A stretch of DNA of 64,000 nt from UBA2334 sp964396895 (GTDB lineage Bacteria; Pseudomonadota; Gammaproteobacteria; Burkholderiales; Burkholderiaceae_C). Shown here one piece after another: positions 55,106 to 63,986 of the stretch. The notes under the pieces were generated by a model. The model did not search any database, was not told the origin of the DNA, and saw only the letters and a list, made by a program, of their open reading frames with translations. Where the stretch lies: assembly GCA_964396895.1 (NCBI GenBank), contig CAYNGJ010000011.1:66961-130960 (forward strand), given 5' to 3'. Both the position numbers and the translations under genes were made by a program. Numbering within the stretch: the first letter of the stretch is position 1; each line of letters starts with the position of its first letter.

Positions 55106-56218
55106 ATGAGCTTCGCCCCCCTGCAAAACGACACCTTTCTGCGCGCCTGCCTGCGCCAAGCCACCGAGCACACCCCCATCTGGCTGATGCGCCAGGCCGG
55201 TCGCTACCTGCCGGAGTACCGGGCAACGCGCGCGCAGGCCGGCAGTTTCATGGGCCTGGCCACCAACACGGACTACGCCACCGAAGTCACGCTGCAGCCG
55301 CTGGAGCGCTTTCCGCTGGACGCCGCCATTCTGTTCAGTGACATCCTCACTGTGCCCGACGCCATGGGCCTGGGCCTGACTTTTGCCATCGGCGAAGGCC
55401 CCAAATTCGCCCGCCACGTGCGCGACGAGGCCGCTGTGGACCTGCTGGCCGTCCCCGACATGGACAAGCTGCGCTACGTGTTCGACGCCGTCACCAGCAT
55501 CCGCAAGGCGTTGAATGGCCGGGTCCCACTCATCGGTTTTTCCGGCAGCCCCTGGACGCTGGCCTGCTACATGGTCGAAGGTGGTGGCTCCGACGACTAC
55601 CGCGCCGTCAAAACCCTGATGTACAGCCGCCCCGACCTGATGCACCGCATCTTGGCCATCAACGCCGATGCCGTGGCGCTCTACCTCAACACCCAAATTG
55701 AAGCCGGTGCCCAGGCCGTGATGGTGTTCGACAGCTGGGGGGGCGTGCTGGCCGACGGCAACTTCCAGGACTTCAGCTTGGCCTACACCCGCCGCGTGCT
55801 CGACCAGCTCAAAAAGGAACACGACGGCGTGCGCGTTCCGCACATTGTGTTCACCAAAGGCGGCGGCCTGTGGCTGGAAGACATGAACACCCTGCCCTGC
55901 GATGTGTTGGGCCTGGACTGGACAGTCAACCTGGCCAAGGCCCGGCGCATGGTCGGCGGCGACGTGGGCGGCCCAGGCAAAGCCCTGCAAGGCAACCTGG
56001 ACCCCAACGTGCTGTTTGCTTCGCCCGAGCAGATTCAGGCCGAGGCCATTCGCGTGCTGGACAGCTTTGGCCTGCCGCACACCGACCGCGCCACCCATGG
56101 CCCCACCCACATCTTCAACTTGGGCCACGGCATCAGCCAGTTCACCCCTCCTGATAGCGTGTCCGCCTTGGTGGAAGCCGTTCACAGCCATTCCAAGCGC
56201 ATGCGCCAACTGGCCTGA
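55106..56218 (+). CDS. hemE: Uroporphyrinogen decarboxylase
   Basis: Encodes 370 residues. HemE removes four carboxyl groups from uroporphyrinogen III to give coproporphyrinogen III in heme synthesis. The signature WLMRQAGRYLPEYR is present near residue 30, with the later AILFSDILTVPDAMGL and GFSGSPWTLACYMVEG. The ATG at 55106 (MSFAPLQND) is the family start; the open frame upstream continues into unrelated sequence. Cytosolic. Confidence 0.97.
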   Translation: MSFAPLQNDTFLRACLRQATEHTPIWLMRQAGRYLPEYRATRAQAGSFMGLATNTDYATEVTLQPLERFPLDAAILFSDILTVPDAMGLGLTFAIGEGPKFARHVRDEAAVDLLAVPDMDKLRYVFDAVTSIRKALNGRVPLIGFSGSPWTLACYMVEGGGSDDYRAVKTLMYSRPDLMHRILAINADAVALYLNTQIEAGAQAVMVFDSWGGVLADGNFQDFSLAYTRRVLDQLKKEHDGVRVPHIVFTKGGGLWLEDMNTLPCDVLGLDWTVNLAKARRMVGGDVGGPGKALQGNLDPNVLFASPEQIQAEAIRVLDSFGLPHTDRATHGPTHIFNLGHGISQFTPPDSVSALVEAVHSHSKRMRQLA

Positions 56219-56318
56219 ACACCAAACTTGCACGGCGTGTGATTGAACCGATAGCAACCACCACAACAGCCCCCAGGGCCATGCGGTGGTTGGCCAGACC
56301 CACGCACCCACGCTTAGC

Positions 56319-56357
56319 ACAAAAAAAACCCCGAAACTGGCTTGACAAACGGGGGTT
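56319..56357 (-). terminator. Candidate minus-strand intrinsic terminator in the hemE-priA gap
   Basis: AACCCCG and CGGGGGTT pair around a 16-base loop; read on the minus strand the stem is followed by eight Ts. No minus-strand gene lies to its right before priA, so it may end an unseen small transcript, or have no function. Confidence 0.4.
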
Positions 56358-56543
56358 ATGCACAAAAAAGTGCGCACGGCATGCTGCACCGCAACACCCT
56401 GACCAAACCACGCTATCAAACACCTAGCGAATGTAAGTGCTTGATTTGTATAGATTTCATGGAACTGCCTTTTTCTCGGGCAAACCAATGAAACCCTTGA
56501 TTTCTCTGGCTTAGGCAGCGGTTTGGACACGATATCAACAAAG

Positions 56544-56552
56544 TTATCCACA
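56544..56552 (+). promoter_or_regulatory. DnaA-box match TTATCCACA
   Basis: Exact match to the high-affinity DnaA box, 56 bases before priA. A second box-like site, TTATGCACA, lies at 56356-56364. Two sites do not make an origin, but they could let DnaA affect priA expression. Confidence 0.5.
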
Positions 56553-56607
56553 GAAAACTTGGATGACTCCCGAACCAGTGACAAATCAATGACTTACACG
56601 CACTTTC

Positions 56608-58734
56608 ATGAGTTGGCCTGAACAACCACTCCCCCCAGTTGCCCACTGGAGCAATGTGGTGGTGCCCATGCCAGCCCACCGTGCGCTGGGCGACACCCTG
56701 AGCTACCAGACCGAGTCGCCACTCCCGCCCGGCAGCCTGGTGCGGGTGCCCTTGGGGACACGCGACGTGCTGGGGGTGGTGTGGTCCAACACGGCGCAGC
56801 CACCCGAAGGGGTGAGCCCGGCCCAATGGCGGACCGTGTCGTCCGTGCTGCCGGGCTGCCCCCCGCTGGGTGACAGCTGGCGTTTGCTGGTGGCCTTTGC
56901 CGCCCGCTACTACCAGCGCAGTCTGGGGGAAGTGGCGCTGGCTGCCCTCCCCCCCCAGCTGCGCGACTTGCAACCCGACCAATGGCAACGCCGCCTGGTC
57001 AAAATCCGCAAGCACGCCGCCAACACCGCTGACACCGCTGACACCCCAACGGTGGCGTCAGACGCCCCCACACTGAGCCCTGAGCAGCAAAACTGTCTGG
57101 ACGCCCTGGCCGTGGCCACGCAACCCGTGCTGCTGTTCGGCACCACCGGCAGTGGCAAAACCGAGGTGTACCTGCAGGCCGCCGCGCGGCTGCTGCGGCA
57201 GGACCCACAAGCGCAAGTGCTGGTGCTGGTGCCGGAAATCAACCTCACGCCACAGTTGTTGGCGCGCTTTTCCGCCCGCTTTGGCGAGCACCTGGTGGTG
57301 CCCATGCACAGTGGCATGACCCCCGCCCAACGGCTGGGCAGCTGGCTATCGGCCCACCTGGGTCAAGCGCGGATTGTGCTGGGCACGCGCATGGCGGTCC
57401 TGGCCAGCCTGCCACGCTTGCGCCTGGTGATGGTCGACGAGGAGCACGACCCCAGCTACAAAAGCCAGGAAGGCGCCCGCTACTCCGCCCGCGACTTGGC
57501 CATCTACCGGGCCCAGCTGGAGAGCAAGCACGGGCCTGGTTGTCAGGTGGTGTTGGGTTCGGCCACGCCGTCGCTGGAGAGCTGGCACGCCGCGGCCCAG
57601 GGCCGCTACCTGCGGCTTGACATGCCCACCCGCGTGGGCGGTGGCCCATTGCCCACCCTGCGCCTGGTGGACATGGCCCGCCAACCCAAAGGCACGGTGC
57701 TGCCCATGGATTTGGTCGCGGCCATTGCCGAGCGTGCGGCACGCGGCGAACAATCGCTGGTGCTGCTGAACCGGCGGGGCTACGCACCGGTGCTGGCCTG
57801 TCACGCCTGCGGCTGGAAAAGCCATTGCCCCAGCTGCAGCGCCTACCGCGTGTTCCACAAGCTGGACCGCACGCTGCGCTGCCACCATTGCGGCTTGACC
57901 GAACGCGTCCCTCGCGCCTGCCCCGAGTGCGGCAACCTGGACATCACCCCGATCGGCAAGGGCACCGAACAGCTGGAAGAGCAGGTCACCGCGCTGCTCA
58001 GCGGCCAGACCCGGCCAGACGGACAGGGCATTCAAGTCGCCCGGATGGACGCCGACAGCACGCGCCACAAGGGCAGCTTGGAGGCGCAATTGGCCCGCAT
58101 GCACGGCGGCGAAGTCGATGTGCTGGTGGGCACACAAATGGTGGCCAAGGGGCACGACTTCCGGCGCATCAGCCTGGTCGCAGCCCTCAATGTGGATGCG
58201 GGCCTGTTTGCCAGTGACTACCGCGCGCCCGAGCGCCTGTTTTCGCTGCTGATGCAGGCCGGTGGCCGGGCGGGGCGCGATGCCAGCCTGGGCGCCGATG
58301 CGGAGGTCTGGGTGCCCACCTGGAACCCAGGACACCCGCTGTTCGCCGCCCTGCGACGACACGACTTTGCCGCCTTTGCCGCCGAGCAACTGGCCGAGCG
58401 GCAGGCGGCCCAAATGCCCCCCCTGAGCCACCAGGCCTTGTTGCGCGCCGACGCCCGCACCCAGGAAGCGGCACAGGGTTTTTTGCTGGCCGCACGCGAT
58501 GCCGCACGCGCCTTGCCCGGCGCTGAATTGGTCACGCTGTACCCCCCAGTACCGCTGACCATTCAGCGCGTGGCCAATGTGGAACGGGCGCACATGCTGC
58601 TGGAGAGCCCATCCCGCCCGGCGCTGCAACAGTTACTGAGCCAGTGGCACCCGGCGCTGGCGACCTGCCGTGGCCTGCCCGAGGCGAAGGGATTGATCCG
58701 CTGGGTCATGGATGTGGACCCCAGCAGCATTTGA
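56608..58734 (+). CDS. priA: Primosomal protein N' (replication restart helicase PriA)
   Basis: Encodes 708 residues. A DNA-binding N-domain precedes the superfamily 2 helicase: GTTGSGKTEVYLQA (Walker A), VDEEHDPSYKS (DEEH box), VLLNRRGYAP, and the zinc-binding insertion with eight cysteines between CHACGWKSHC and CPECGNLD. QMVAKGHDF and QAGGRAGRD complete the helicase motifs. PriA reloads the replisome at stalled forks. Pro/Thr repeat TADTAD near residue 140 sits in a linker. The start is the first ATG after the hemE gap. Confidence 0.97.
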   Translation: MSWPEQPLPPVAHWSNVVVPMPAHRALGDTLSYQTESPLPPGSLVRVPLGTRDVLGVVWSNTAQPPEGVSPAQWRTVSSVLPGCPPLGDSWRLLVAFAARYYQRSLGEVALAALPPQLRDLQPDQWQRRLVKIRKHAANTADTADTPTVASDAPTLSPEQQNCLDALAVATQPVLLFGTTGSGKTEVYLQAAARLLRQDPQAQVLVLVPEINLTPQLLARFSARFGEHLVVPMHSGMTPAQRLGSWLSAHLGQARIVLGTRMAVLASLPRLRLVMVDEEHDPSYKSQEGARYSARDLAIYRAQLESKHGPGCQVVLGSATPSLESWHAAAQGRYLRLDMPTRVGGGPLPTLRLVDMARQPKGTVLPMDLVAAIAERAARGEQSLVLLNRRGYAPVLACHACGWKSHCPSCSAYRVFHKLDRTLRCHHCGLTERVPRACPECGNLDITPIGKGTEQLEEQVTALLSGQTRPDGQGIQVARMDADSTRHKGSLEAQLARMHGGEVDVLVGTQMVAKGHDFRRISLVAALNVDAGLFASDYRAPERLFSLLMQAGGRAGRDASLGADAEVWVPTWNPGHPLFAALRRHDFAAFAAEQLAERQAAQMPPLSHQALLRADARTQEAAQGFLLAARDAARALPGAELVTLYPPVPLTIQRVANVERAHMLLESPSRPALQQLLSQWHPALATCRGLPEAKGLIRWVMDVDPSSI

Positions 58735-58786
58735 TAGCTATAACTCTAATAAAATAAAGCGCTAGAAGCACTTTTATTTGAATTTT
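58732..58786. repeat. AT-rich hairpin repeat after priA
   Basis: Begins in the priA stop: TGATAGCTATAACTC, then AAAGCGCTAGAAGCACTTTT and TTTGAATTTT. GCGCTAGAAGC is a partial palindrome. The same words occur in other segments. It lies between convergent priA and the AEC transporter and may also act as a terminator. Confidence 0.5.
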
Positions 58787-58832
58787 CGCCGCCATGGTCC
58801 TGCGACCACCATCACCCATGGCGACAGGTCGC

Positions 58833-59792
58833 TCAGGTCATCAGGGCGACGGCACCCGAGAAAGTGAAAAATGCCGCCACCGTGGACACCAAGATGATGC
58901 GCGCAATGCGCCCCGTGTCCGCCTGAAAACGCTCGGCCAACAGCGACACGTTGCTGGCACTGGGCAATGCGGCCACCAGCACCATGACAGTCAGTGTGTA
59001 CCGATCCAGCGGCACGCCCACCTGGATGGCGGCCACACCCACGGCCAACACCAGCACGGGGTGGAGGAACAGCTTCATGAGCGCCACCGGTACATAGTCG
59101 GTCCATGGCGTGGGGTGATCCACCGTCATTTGCGCCCGGGCCAGCACCGCGCCAATGGTGAACAAGGCCACCGGTGACGCCGCATCGGCCAATAGCCAAG
59201 CGGTTTTTTCCAGCGGCCCTGGCAACTGGAACTCCATGGCAGAGGCCACGCCCCCCAACAGAATGGCCCAGGGCATGGGGTTGGTGGCCACCCCGGCCAG
59301 GGCTTTGCGCGCGGCGCTCAGGGCACCCTTGAGGCCACCTTCGGCACCATCCAAGCGCGACAGGGCAATGCACAGTGAGCTGGTCACCACCATGTCCACC
59401 ACGATGAGCACAATCACCGGCCCCACACTCTTGGGACCCAACAGGGTCGCCAACAATGGCACACCCATGAAGCCGGTGTTGGGAAAGGCTGCCACCAGCG
59501 CGCCCAGGCTGGCGTCGTTCCAGCGGATGCGCTCGTTCATGGTCATGGCCACGGCAAAGGCCACCATCACCAGCGCGCACAACAGGTACACCCCCAGCAC
59601 CGACGCATCCAGCAACTGGGCAATGGGGGTGGTGGATCCAAACCGGTACAGCATGCACGGCAGGGCAAAAAACAACACAAAGCCGTTCAGGCCACCGATG
59701 GCGTCCAGCGGCAGCATGCGTCGGCGTGCCGCCGCAAAGCCACACGCCACCAAGGCAAAGAAAGGGAAGGTCACCCACAGTATGTTCAGCAC
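58833..59792 (-). CDS. AEC family (auxin efflux carrier-type) transporter
   Basis: Encodes 319 residues with about ten hydrophobic helices in two inverted halves. PNTGFMGVPLLATLLGP in the first half and VAALPSASNVSLLAERF in the second are the crossover-type motifs of the AEC superfamily. Members export or import carboxylates such as malonate. The substrate is unknown. Inner-membrane protein, alone on the minus strand. Confidence 0.88.
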   Translation of the reverse strand: MLNILWVTFPFFALVACGFAAARRRMLPLDAIGGLNGFVLFFALPCMLYRFGSTTPIAQLLDASVLGVYLLCALVMVAFAVAMTMNERIRWNDASLGALVAAFPNTGFMGVPLLATLLGPKSVGPVIVLIVVDMVVTSSLCIALSRLDGAEGGLKGALSAARKALAGVATNPMPWAILLGGVASAMEFQLPGPLEKTAWLLADAASPVALFTIGAVLARAQMTVDHPTPWTDYVPVALMKLFLHPVLVLAVGVAAIQVGVPLDRYTLTVMVLVAALPSASNVSLLAERFQADTGRIARIILVSTVAAFFTFSGAVALMT

Positions 59793-59908
59793 GGCGAGAT
59801 TGTGTCAGGTCAACAGCGCCTACCTGCGACACACGCGACAATCTGGGTCTGGTGACGGGGCCGTCGCCCCGTCGCGGTTTTGTTTCTTTTTGTTGGTACG
59901 TTGTTGTT

Positions 59909-62008
59909 TTGTCTTTCCCTGCTGTTGCCCCCTCCGCTCTTACGATTGGCCTCAACCCTGCCCAGCAAGAGGCCGTGCTGCACCTGGGCGGCCCCTGCCT
60001 GGTGCTGGCGGGCGCTGGTTCGGGCAAAACCCGTGTCATCACCCACAAAATTGCGCGGCTGATCGAGGCCGGGTTGGCCCCCGAGCGCATCGCGGCCATC
60101 ACCTTCACCAACAAGGCTGCCGCTGAAATGCGCGAACGCGCCCGCCAACTGGTGGGCAAAGGGGCGCAAAAGGTGCTCATCTGCACCTTTCACGCCCTGG
60201 GAGTTCGCATGTTGCGCCAAGATGGGGCGGTGCTGGGGCTGAAGGAGAAGTTCAGCATCTTGGATGCGGACGACATCGTGGGCATCCTCAAAGACTGCGG
60301 CAGCACCACCGATGCCAACCAGGCCAAACAATGGCAGTGGACCATCAGCGCCTGGAAGAATGCCGGCCTGAACGCCGACGAGGCCCTGGCCCAAGCCCGC
60401 ACCGACGACGAACGCAGCACCGCCGTGTTGATGGCCCGCTACCAGGAACGCCTGAGCGCCTATCAGGCGGTGGATTTTGACGACCTCATTGGCCTGCCCC
60501 TCAAGCTGCTGCAGCACCACGCCGAGGTGCGTGAACGCTGGCAGCAGCAAATGGGCCACGTGCTGGTCGACGAATACCAAGACACCAACGCCACCCAGTA
60601 CGAACTGCTCAAGTTGCTGGTGGGCGAGCGCGCCCGCTTCACGGCCGTGGGCGACGATGACCAGAGCATCTACGGTTGGCGCGGTGCGACGCTGGATAAC
60701 CTCAAGAAGCTCCCCGTGGACTTCCCGGCACTGCAGGTCATCAAGCTGGAGCAGAACTACCGCTCCACCGGTGCCATCCTGCGTGCTGCCAACAACGTCA
60801 TTGGCCCCAACCCCAAATTGTTTCCCAAAAAACTCTGGAGTGACCTGGGTGAAGGTGAGCCCGTGCGCGTCGTCGCCGCCGACAGCGAGGAGCACGAGGC
60901 CGATCGCATGGTCGCCCGCATTCAGGGGCTGCGCGCCGGGGTGGGGCCGCTGGCCAGCCCACACAAGGAATTTCGCGATTTTTGCCTGCTCTACCGTGCC
61001 AACCACCAGGCCCGGGTGTTTGAGGTGGCCCTGCGGCGGGCACAGATTCCCTACAAGGTGTCAGGTGGCACCAGTTTTTTCGACCGAACCGAAATCAAAG
61101 ACTTGTGTGCGTGGTTGCGCCTGCTGGTCAACAACGATGACGACCCCGCCTTCATGCGCGCCGTCACCACGCCCAAGCGTGGCGTGGGCCACCAGACGTT
61201 GCAAGCGCTGGGCGAGTTCGCGAGCAGGTACAAACTCAGCTTGTTCGAGTCGCTGTTTTCCCACTCACTGGGGGCGGCACTGAGCACCCGTGCCGTGGCC
61301 TCCCTGCAACAGTTCGGTCGCACGCTCAACGAATTGGAGCACCGTGCCCGCCACACCACCGGGGCAGACAACGCGCGCAGCTTTTTGAGCGATTGGCTGA
61401 AAGACGTTGGCTACGAGCAGCACCTCTGCGACGGCGAGGAAAACGCAAAAGCCGCGGCGGCCCGCTGGAACAATGTGGTGGAATTTTGCGACTGGATGGC
61501 CCAACGCTGCGGTGGGCAGGTGGAAGACGCTGGTGGCGTTCGGACCGAGAGCGAACGAAAAAGCTTGCTGGAGGTGGCGCAGACCATCGCGCTGCTGTCC
61601 ACCATTTCGGAGAGGGAGCAAGACCAGAACGTGGTCACCCTCTCTACCCTGCACGCCTCCAAAGGCCTGGAGTGGCCCCATGTGATGCTGGTGGGCGTAA
61701 ACGAAGGGCTGCTTCCCTTCAAACTGGACGACACCACCGATATGCCCGCCGAACAGGTGGCACAACGTTTGGAGGAGGAGCGCCGGTTGATGTACGTGGG
61801 CATCACGCGCGCGCGCCAGTCGTTGGTGGTGAGCTGGCTGAAGCGCAGGAAAAAGGGCCGCGAGTTCATCAACGGTAAACCCAGCCGCTTCATCGGAGAA
61901 ATGGCGCTGGACCAAAACACTGCCCGGGAAGATCCCCGTGAGAAGCTGCGCGCCCTTCGGGCTGAATTTGCCCTGCGCGCGAAAGCATCCCCATCCGTCA
62001 CACCTTGA
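59909..62008 (+). CDS. rep: Rep-type superfamily 1 ATP-dependent DNA helicase
   Basis: Encodes 699 residues if it starts at the TTG at 59909; no ATG lies near the conserved start (GLNPAQQEAVLHLGGPCLVL). Motifs: GAGSGKTRVI (Walker A), DEYQDTNATQYELL, VGDDDQSIYGWRGA, LEQNYRSTG, TLHASKGLEWPHV and MYVGITRARQSL. It unwinds DNA 3' to 5' and helps forks pass obstacles. The GTG at 59852 is another start. Near PriA, a related replication-restart function. Confidence 0.92.
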   Translation: MSFPAVAPSALTIGLNPAQQEAVLHLGGPCLVLAGAGSGKTRVITHKIARLIEAGLAPERIAAITFTNKAAAEMRERARQLVGKGAQKVLICTFHALGVRMLRQDGAVLGLKEKFSILDADDIVGILKDCGSTTDANQAKQWQWTISAWKNAGLNADEALAQARTDDERSTAVLMARYQERLSAYQAVDFDDLIGLPLKLLQHHAEVRERWQQQMGHVLVDEYQDTNATQYELLKLLVGERARFTAVGDDDQSIYGWRGATLDNLKKLPVDFPALQVIKLEQNYRSTGAILRAANNVIGPNPKLFPKKLWSDLGEGEPVRVVAADSEEHEADRMVARIQGLRAGVGPLASPHKEFRDFCLLYRANHQARVFEVALRRAQIPYKVSGGTSFFDRTEIKDLCAWLRLLVNNDDDPAFMRAVTTPKRGVGHQTLQALGEFASRYKLSLFESLFSHSLGAALSTRAVASLQQFGRTLNELEHRARHTTGADNARSFLSDWLKDVGYEQHLCDGEENAKAAAARWNNVVEFCDWMAQRCGGQVEDAGGVRTESERKSLLEVAQTIALLSTISEREQDQNVVTLSTLHASKGLEWPHVMLVGVNEGLLPFKLDDTTDMPAEQVAQRLEEERRLMYVGITRARQSLVVSWLKRRKKGREFINGKPSRFIGEMALDQNTAREDPREKLRALRAEFALRAKASPSVTP

Positions 62009-62016
62009 GAGTTGTC

Positions 62017-62577
62017 ATGCCCACACTGTCCACACGCCACCACGGTCACCGCATGCTTGGTCACAACACTTGGTTTTTTATATTGATAGCAGCACTGACT
62101 GAGTTGAGCAGCGCCAACGCCCAAACCAGTGTAAAAACCAGCACCCACATCCAGTCCGCCTGCATCACCCCGGCAGAATTGAGCACCCAGCGCCTGTACG
62201 GGCTGTGGGAGGCTGTTTTCACCGACCTGCCCACACCGACCGGTCTGCGCCAAGCCGATACAACGATGGTGCAGTTTCGAGGGATCTTGCTGTTTGAGCG
62301 CCACCCCGAGCATGCCAACAGTGTTCGGGGAACACTTTCCGCAAAAGACCCCAAAGGAGATGGCCAAGCGATGCCGCCAATGGCCCAGCTGTCTGGCGAC
62401 GTGGAGGAAGGAGAGATGATTTTGGACGAATCAGACAACGGCCAGCGCATCTCCGCTGTTTGGGTAGGCACCGCCAGTGCTGAGGGCTGCGGCCTCGAAA
62501 TACGGGGCACCCGTCGGCTGGCAGGAGAAGAGTCGGCCAACCTCTTCGTCATGAGGAAAGCCGCCGGTTGGCGATGA
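62017..62577 (+). CDS. Secreted protein of unknown function
   Basis: Encodes 186 residues. A signal peptide (LGHNTWFFILIAALTELSSANAQ) points to the periplasm; an ATG at 62053 would shorten it to a standard signal length. The mature part has two cysteines (SACITP and GCGLEI) and a repeated pattern of short beta-like strands (GLWEAVFTDLP, VQFRGILLFER, SVRGTLSAKD, EIRGTRR). I do not recognise the family. 8 bases after rep. Confidence 0.65.
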   Translation: MPTLSTRHHGHRMLGHNTWFFILIAALTELSSANAQTSVKTSTHIQSACITPAELSTQRLYGLWEAVFTDLPTPTGLRQADTTMVQFRGILLFERHPEHANSVRGTLSAKDPKGDGQAMPPMAQLSGDVEEGEMILDESDNGQRISAVWVGTASAEGCGLEIRGTRRLAGEESANLFVMRKAAGWR

Positions 62578-62674
62578 ACCAACGGGAACAACTGCACAAT
62601 GGTGGTGTTTGGCACCGAACCAAACGCCACCATGCAACACCGCAAGTTGCAACGACTCCAGGGGGAACCACACC

Positions 62675-63772
62675 ATGACTTCCGCAAAACAGGCACTGTT
62701 GGGCATTTTCAGGCACGTAGCAGAACTCAATGCCTCGGACGTCTACCTCACCACCGGTGCCATGCCCACCATCAAGGTGCAAGGCATCCACCGGCAGCTG
62801 GGCAACCAGCGCTTGGCCTCTGGTCGCACACGCGAACTCGCCTATTCCATCCTGAGCGGCGAGCAAATTGCCCGGTTCGAGGCGGAAAAGGAGCTCAACC
62901 TGTCTTATTGGGCGGAGAGCATTGGCCGATTTCGGGTGAACGTGTATCAGCAACGCGGGGAGGTGGCCATGGTTGCACGGTTCGTGAACAGCCAGGTTCC
63001 CGATCTGGCCACTCTGGGGCTGCCGCCGGTGGTGGCTCAACTCGCTCAACTGCAGAGAGGGCTGGTGCTGGTGGTTGGTGCCACAGGTTCTGGCAAAAGC
63101 AGCACCCTGGCGGCCATGATCAACCACCGCGCCAGCCGCCATCCGGGCCACATCCTTACCTTCGAAGACCCCATCGAATTCCTCATCACTCACCAACGGT
63201 CCACGGTGGATCAGCGGGAAATTGGGGTGGACACACTGAGTTTTGAATCCGCACTGCGCAATGCGATGCGCCAAGCACCAAATGTGATCGTGATTGGCGA
63301 AATCAGAGACCGAGAAACCATGCAACACGCGATTGCCTACGCTGAAACCGGGCACTTGTGCATCTCGACCTTGCACGCCAACAACGCCAACCAAGCCATC
63401 AAACGGATATTGAACTTCTTCCCGGACTCCGCGCATGGCCAACTGCTCATGGACCTGTCACTGAACCTTCAGTCCGTGATTGCACAACGCCTGTTACCGG
63501 GGAATACTGGTAACCTCGTGTTGGCCTACGAAATCATGATGCGCACAGCCTTCATCGCCGATCTCATCAGCAAAGGCAAAATCGATGAAATTCGATCAGC
63601 CATTGCCAAAAATTCTGAAGCAGGGATGCAGTCTTTTGACCAATGCTTGCTGGACTTGCACAGCAAAAACCGCATTGACGCCGCAATTGCATTGGCAAAT
63701 GCAGATTCGCGAACAGACTTGGGATTGAAAATGCGCTTAAATGGGTACGGTATACACCCACAAGCTGATTGA
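62675..63772 (+). CDS. PilU-like twitching motility ATPase
   Basis: Encodes 365 residues. Walker A is GATGSGKSSTLAAMI near 155; an Asp box (FEDPIEF), Walker B (VIVIGEIRDRETM) and ISTLHANNANQAIKRILNFFP follow. The last segment is the PilU form; PilT usually reads GTLHTNSAAKTIDRI. The four-cysteine motif of GspE is absent. PilT/PilU motors retract type IV pili. The start at 62675 follows GGGGGAA; the upstream frame is not conserved. No pilT is next to it in the window. Confidence 0.85.
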   Translation: MTSAKQALLGIFRHVAELNASDVYLTTGAMPTIKVQGIHRQLGNQRLASGRTRELAYSILSGEQIARFEAEKELNLSYWAESIGRFRVNVYQQRGEVAMVARFVNSQVPDLATLGLPPVVAQLAQLQRGLVLVVGATGSGKSSTLAAMINHRASRHPGHILTFEDPIEFLITHQRSTVDQREIGVDTLSFESALRNAMRQAPNVIVIGEIRDRETMQHAIAYAETGHLCISTLHANNANQAIKRILNFFPDSAHGQLLMDLSLNLQSVIAQRLLPGNTGNLVLAYEIMMRTAFIADLISKGKIDEIRSAIAKNSEAGMQSFDQCLLDLHSKNRIDAAIALANADSRTDLGLKMRLNGYGIHPQAD

Positions 63773-63788
63773 AAAATTTTCGAGATTC

Positions 63789-63864
<76 letters not shown>

Positions 63865-63956
63865 ACTGTGTAGATTTTAATTCAAGACAAGCAACACACA
63901 CTGCTCAATCAATTTTTCAGCCTTTGATGTCATAGCCTGACAGCGGCTTATAACCC

Positions 63957-63986
63957 AAAAGCCCCCATACCGGATGGTATGGGGGC
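63957..63986 (-). terminator. Hairpin at the right edge, minus-strand terminator candidate
   Basis: GCCCCCATACC (63961-63971) and GGTATGGGGGC (63976-63986) form a perfect 11-base stem with loop GGAT. On the minus strand a run of four Ts follows, so it may end a transcript that enters from beyond position 64000. On the plus strand there is no T run. Confidence 0.65.

Larger units (their letters stand above)
56219..56607. other. 389-bp gene-free hemE-priA region with two DnaA-box matches and a hairpin
   Basis: AT-richer than its surroundings. It holds TTATCCACA at 56544-56552 and TTATGCACA at 56356-56364, both matching the TTATNCACA DnaA box on the same strand, and a hairpin at about 56319-56357. 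No gene is evident; a 14-codon reading frame on the minus strand at 56416-56460 is not supported. Confidence 0.6.

Noticed and set aside
53412..56584. Long minus-strand frames opposite scsB/dsbD and hemE
   Set aside because: Both plus-strand genes have complete motifs; the antisense frames are Gly/His/Gln-rich with no domain.
56219..56607. Replication origin
   Set aside because: Only two DnaA-box matches and no dnaA, dnaN, parAB or clear AT-rich unwinding region nearby.
57346..58629. Minus-strand frame opposite priA
   Set aside because: PriA helicase and zinc motifs on the plus strand are complete.
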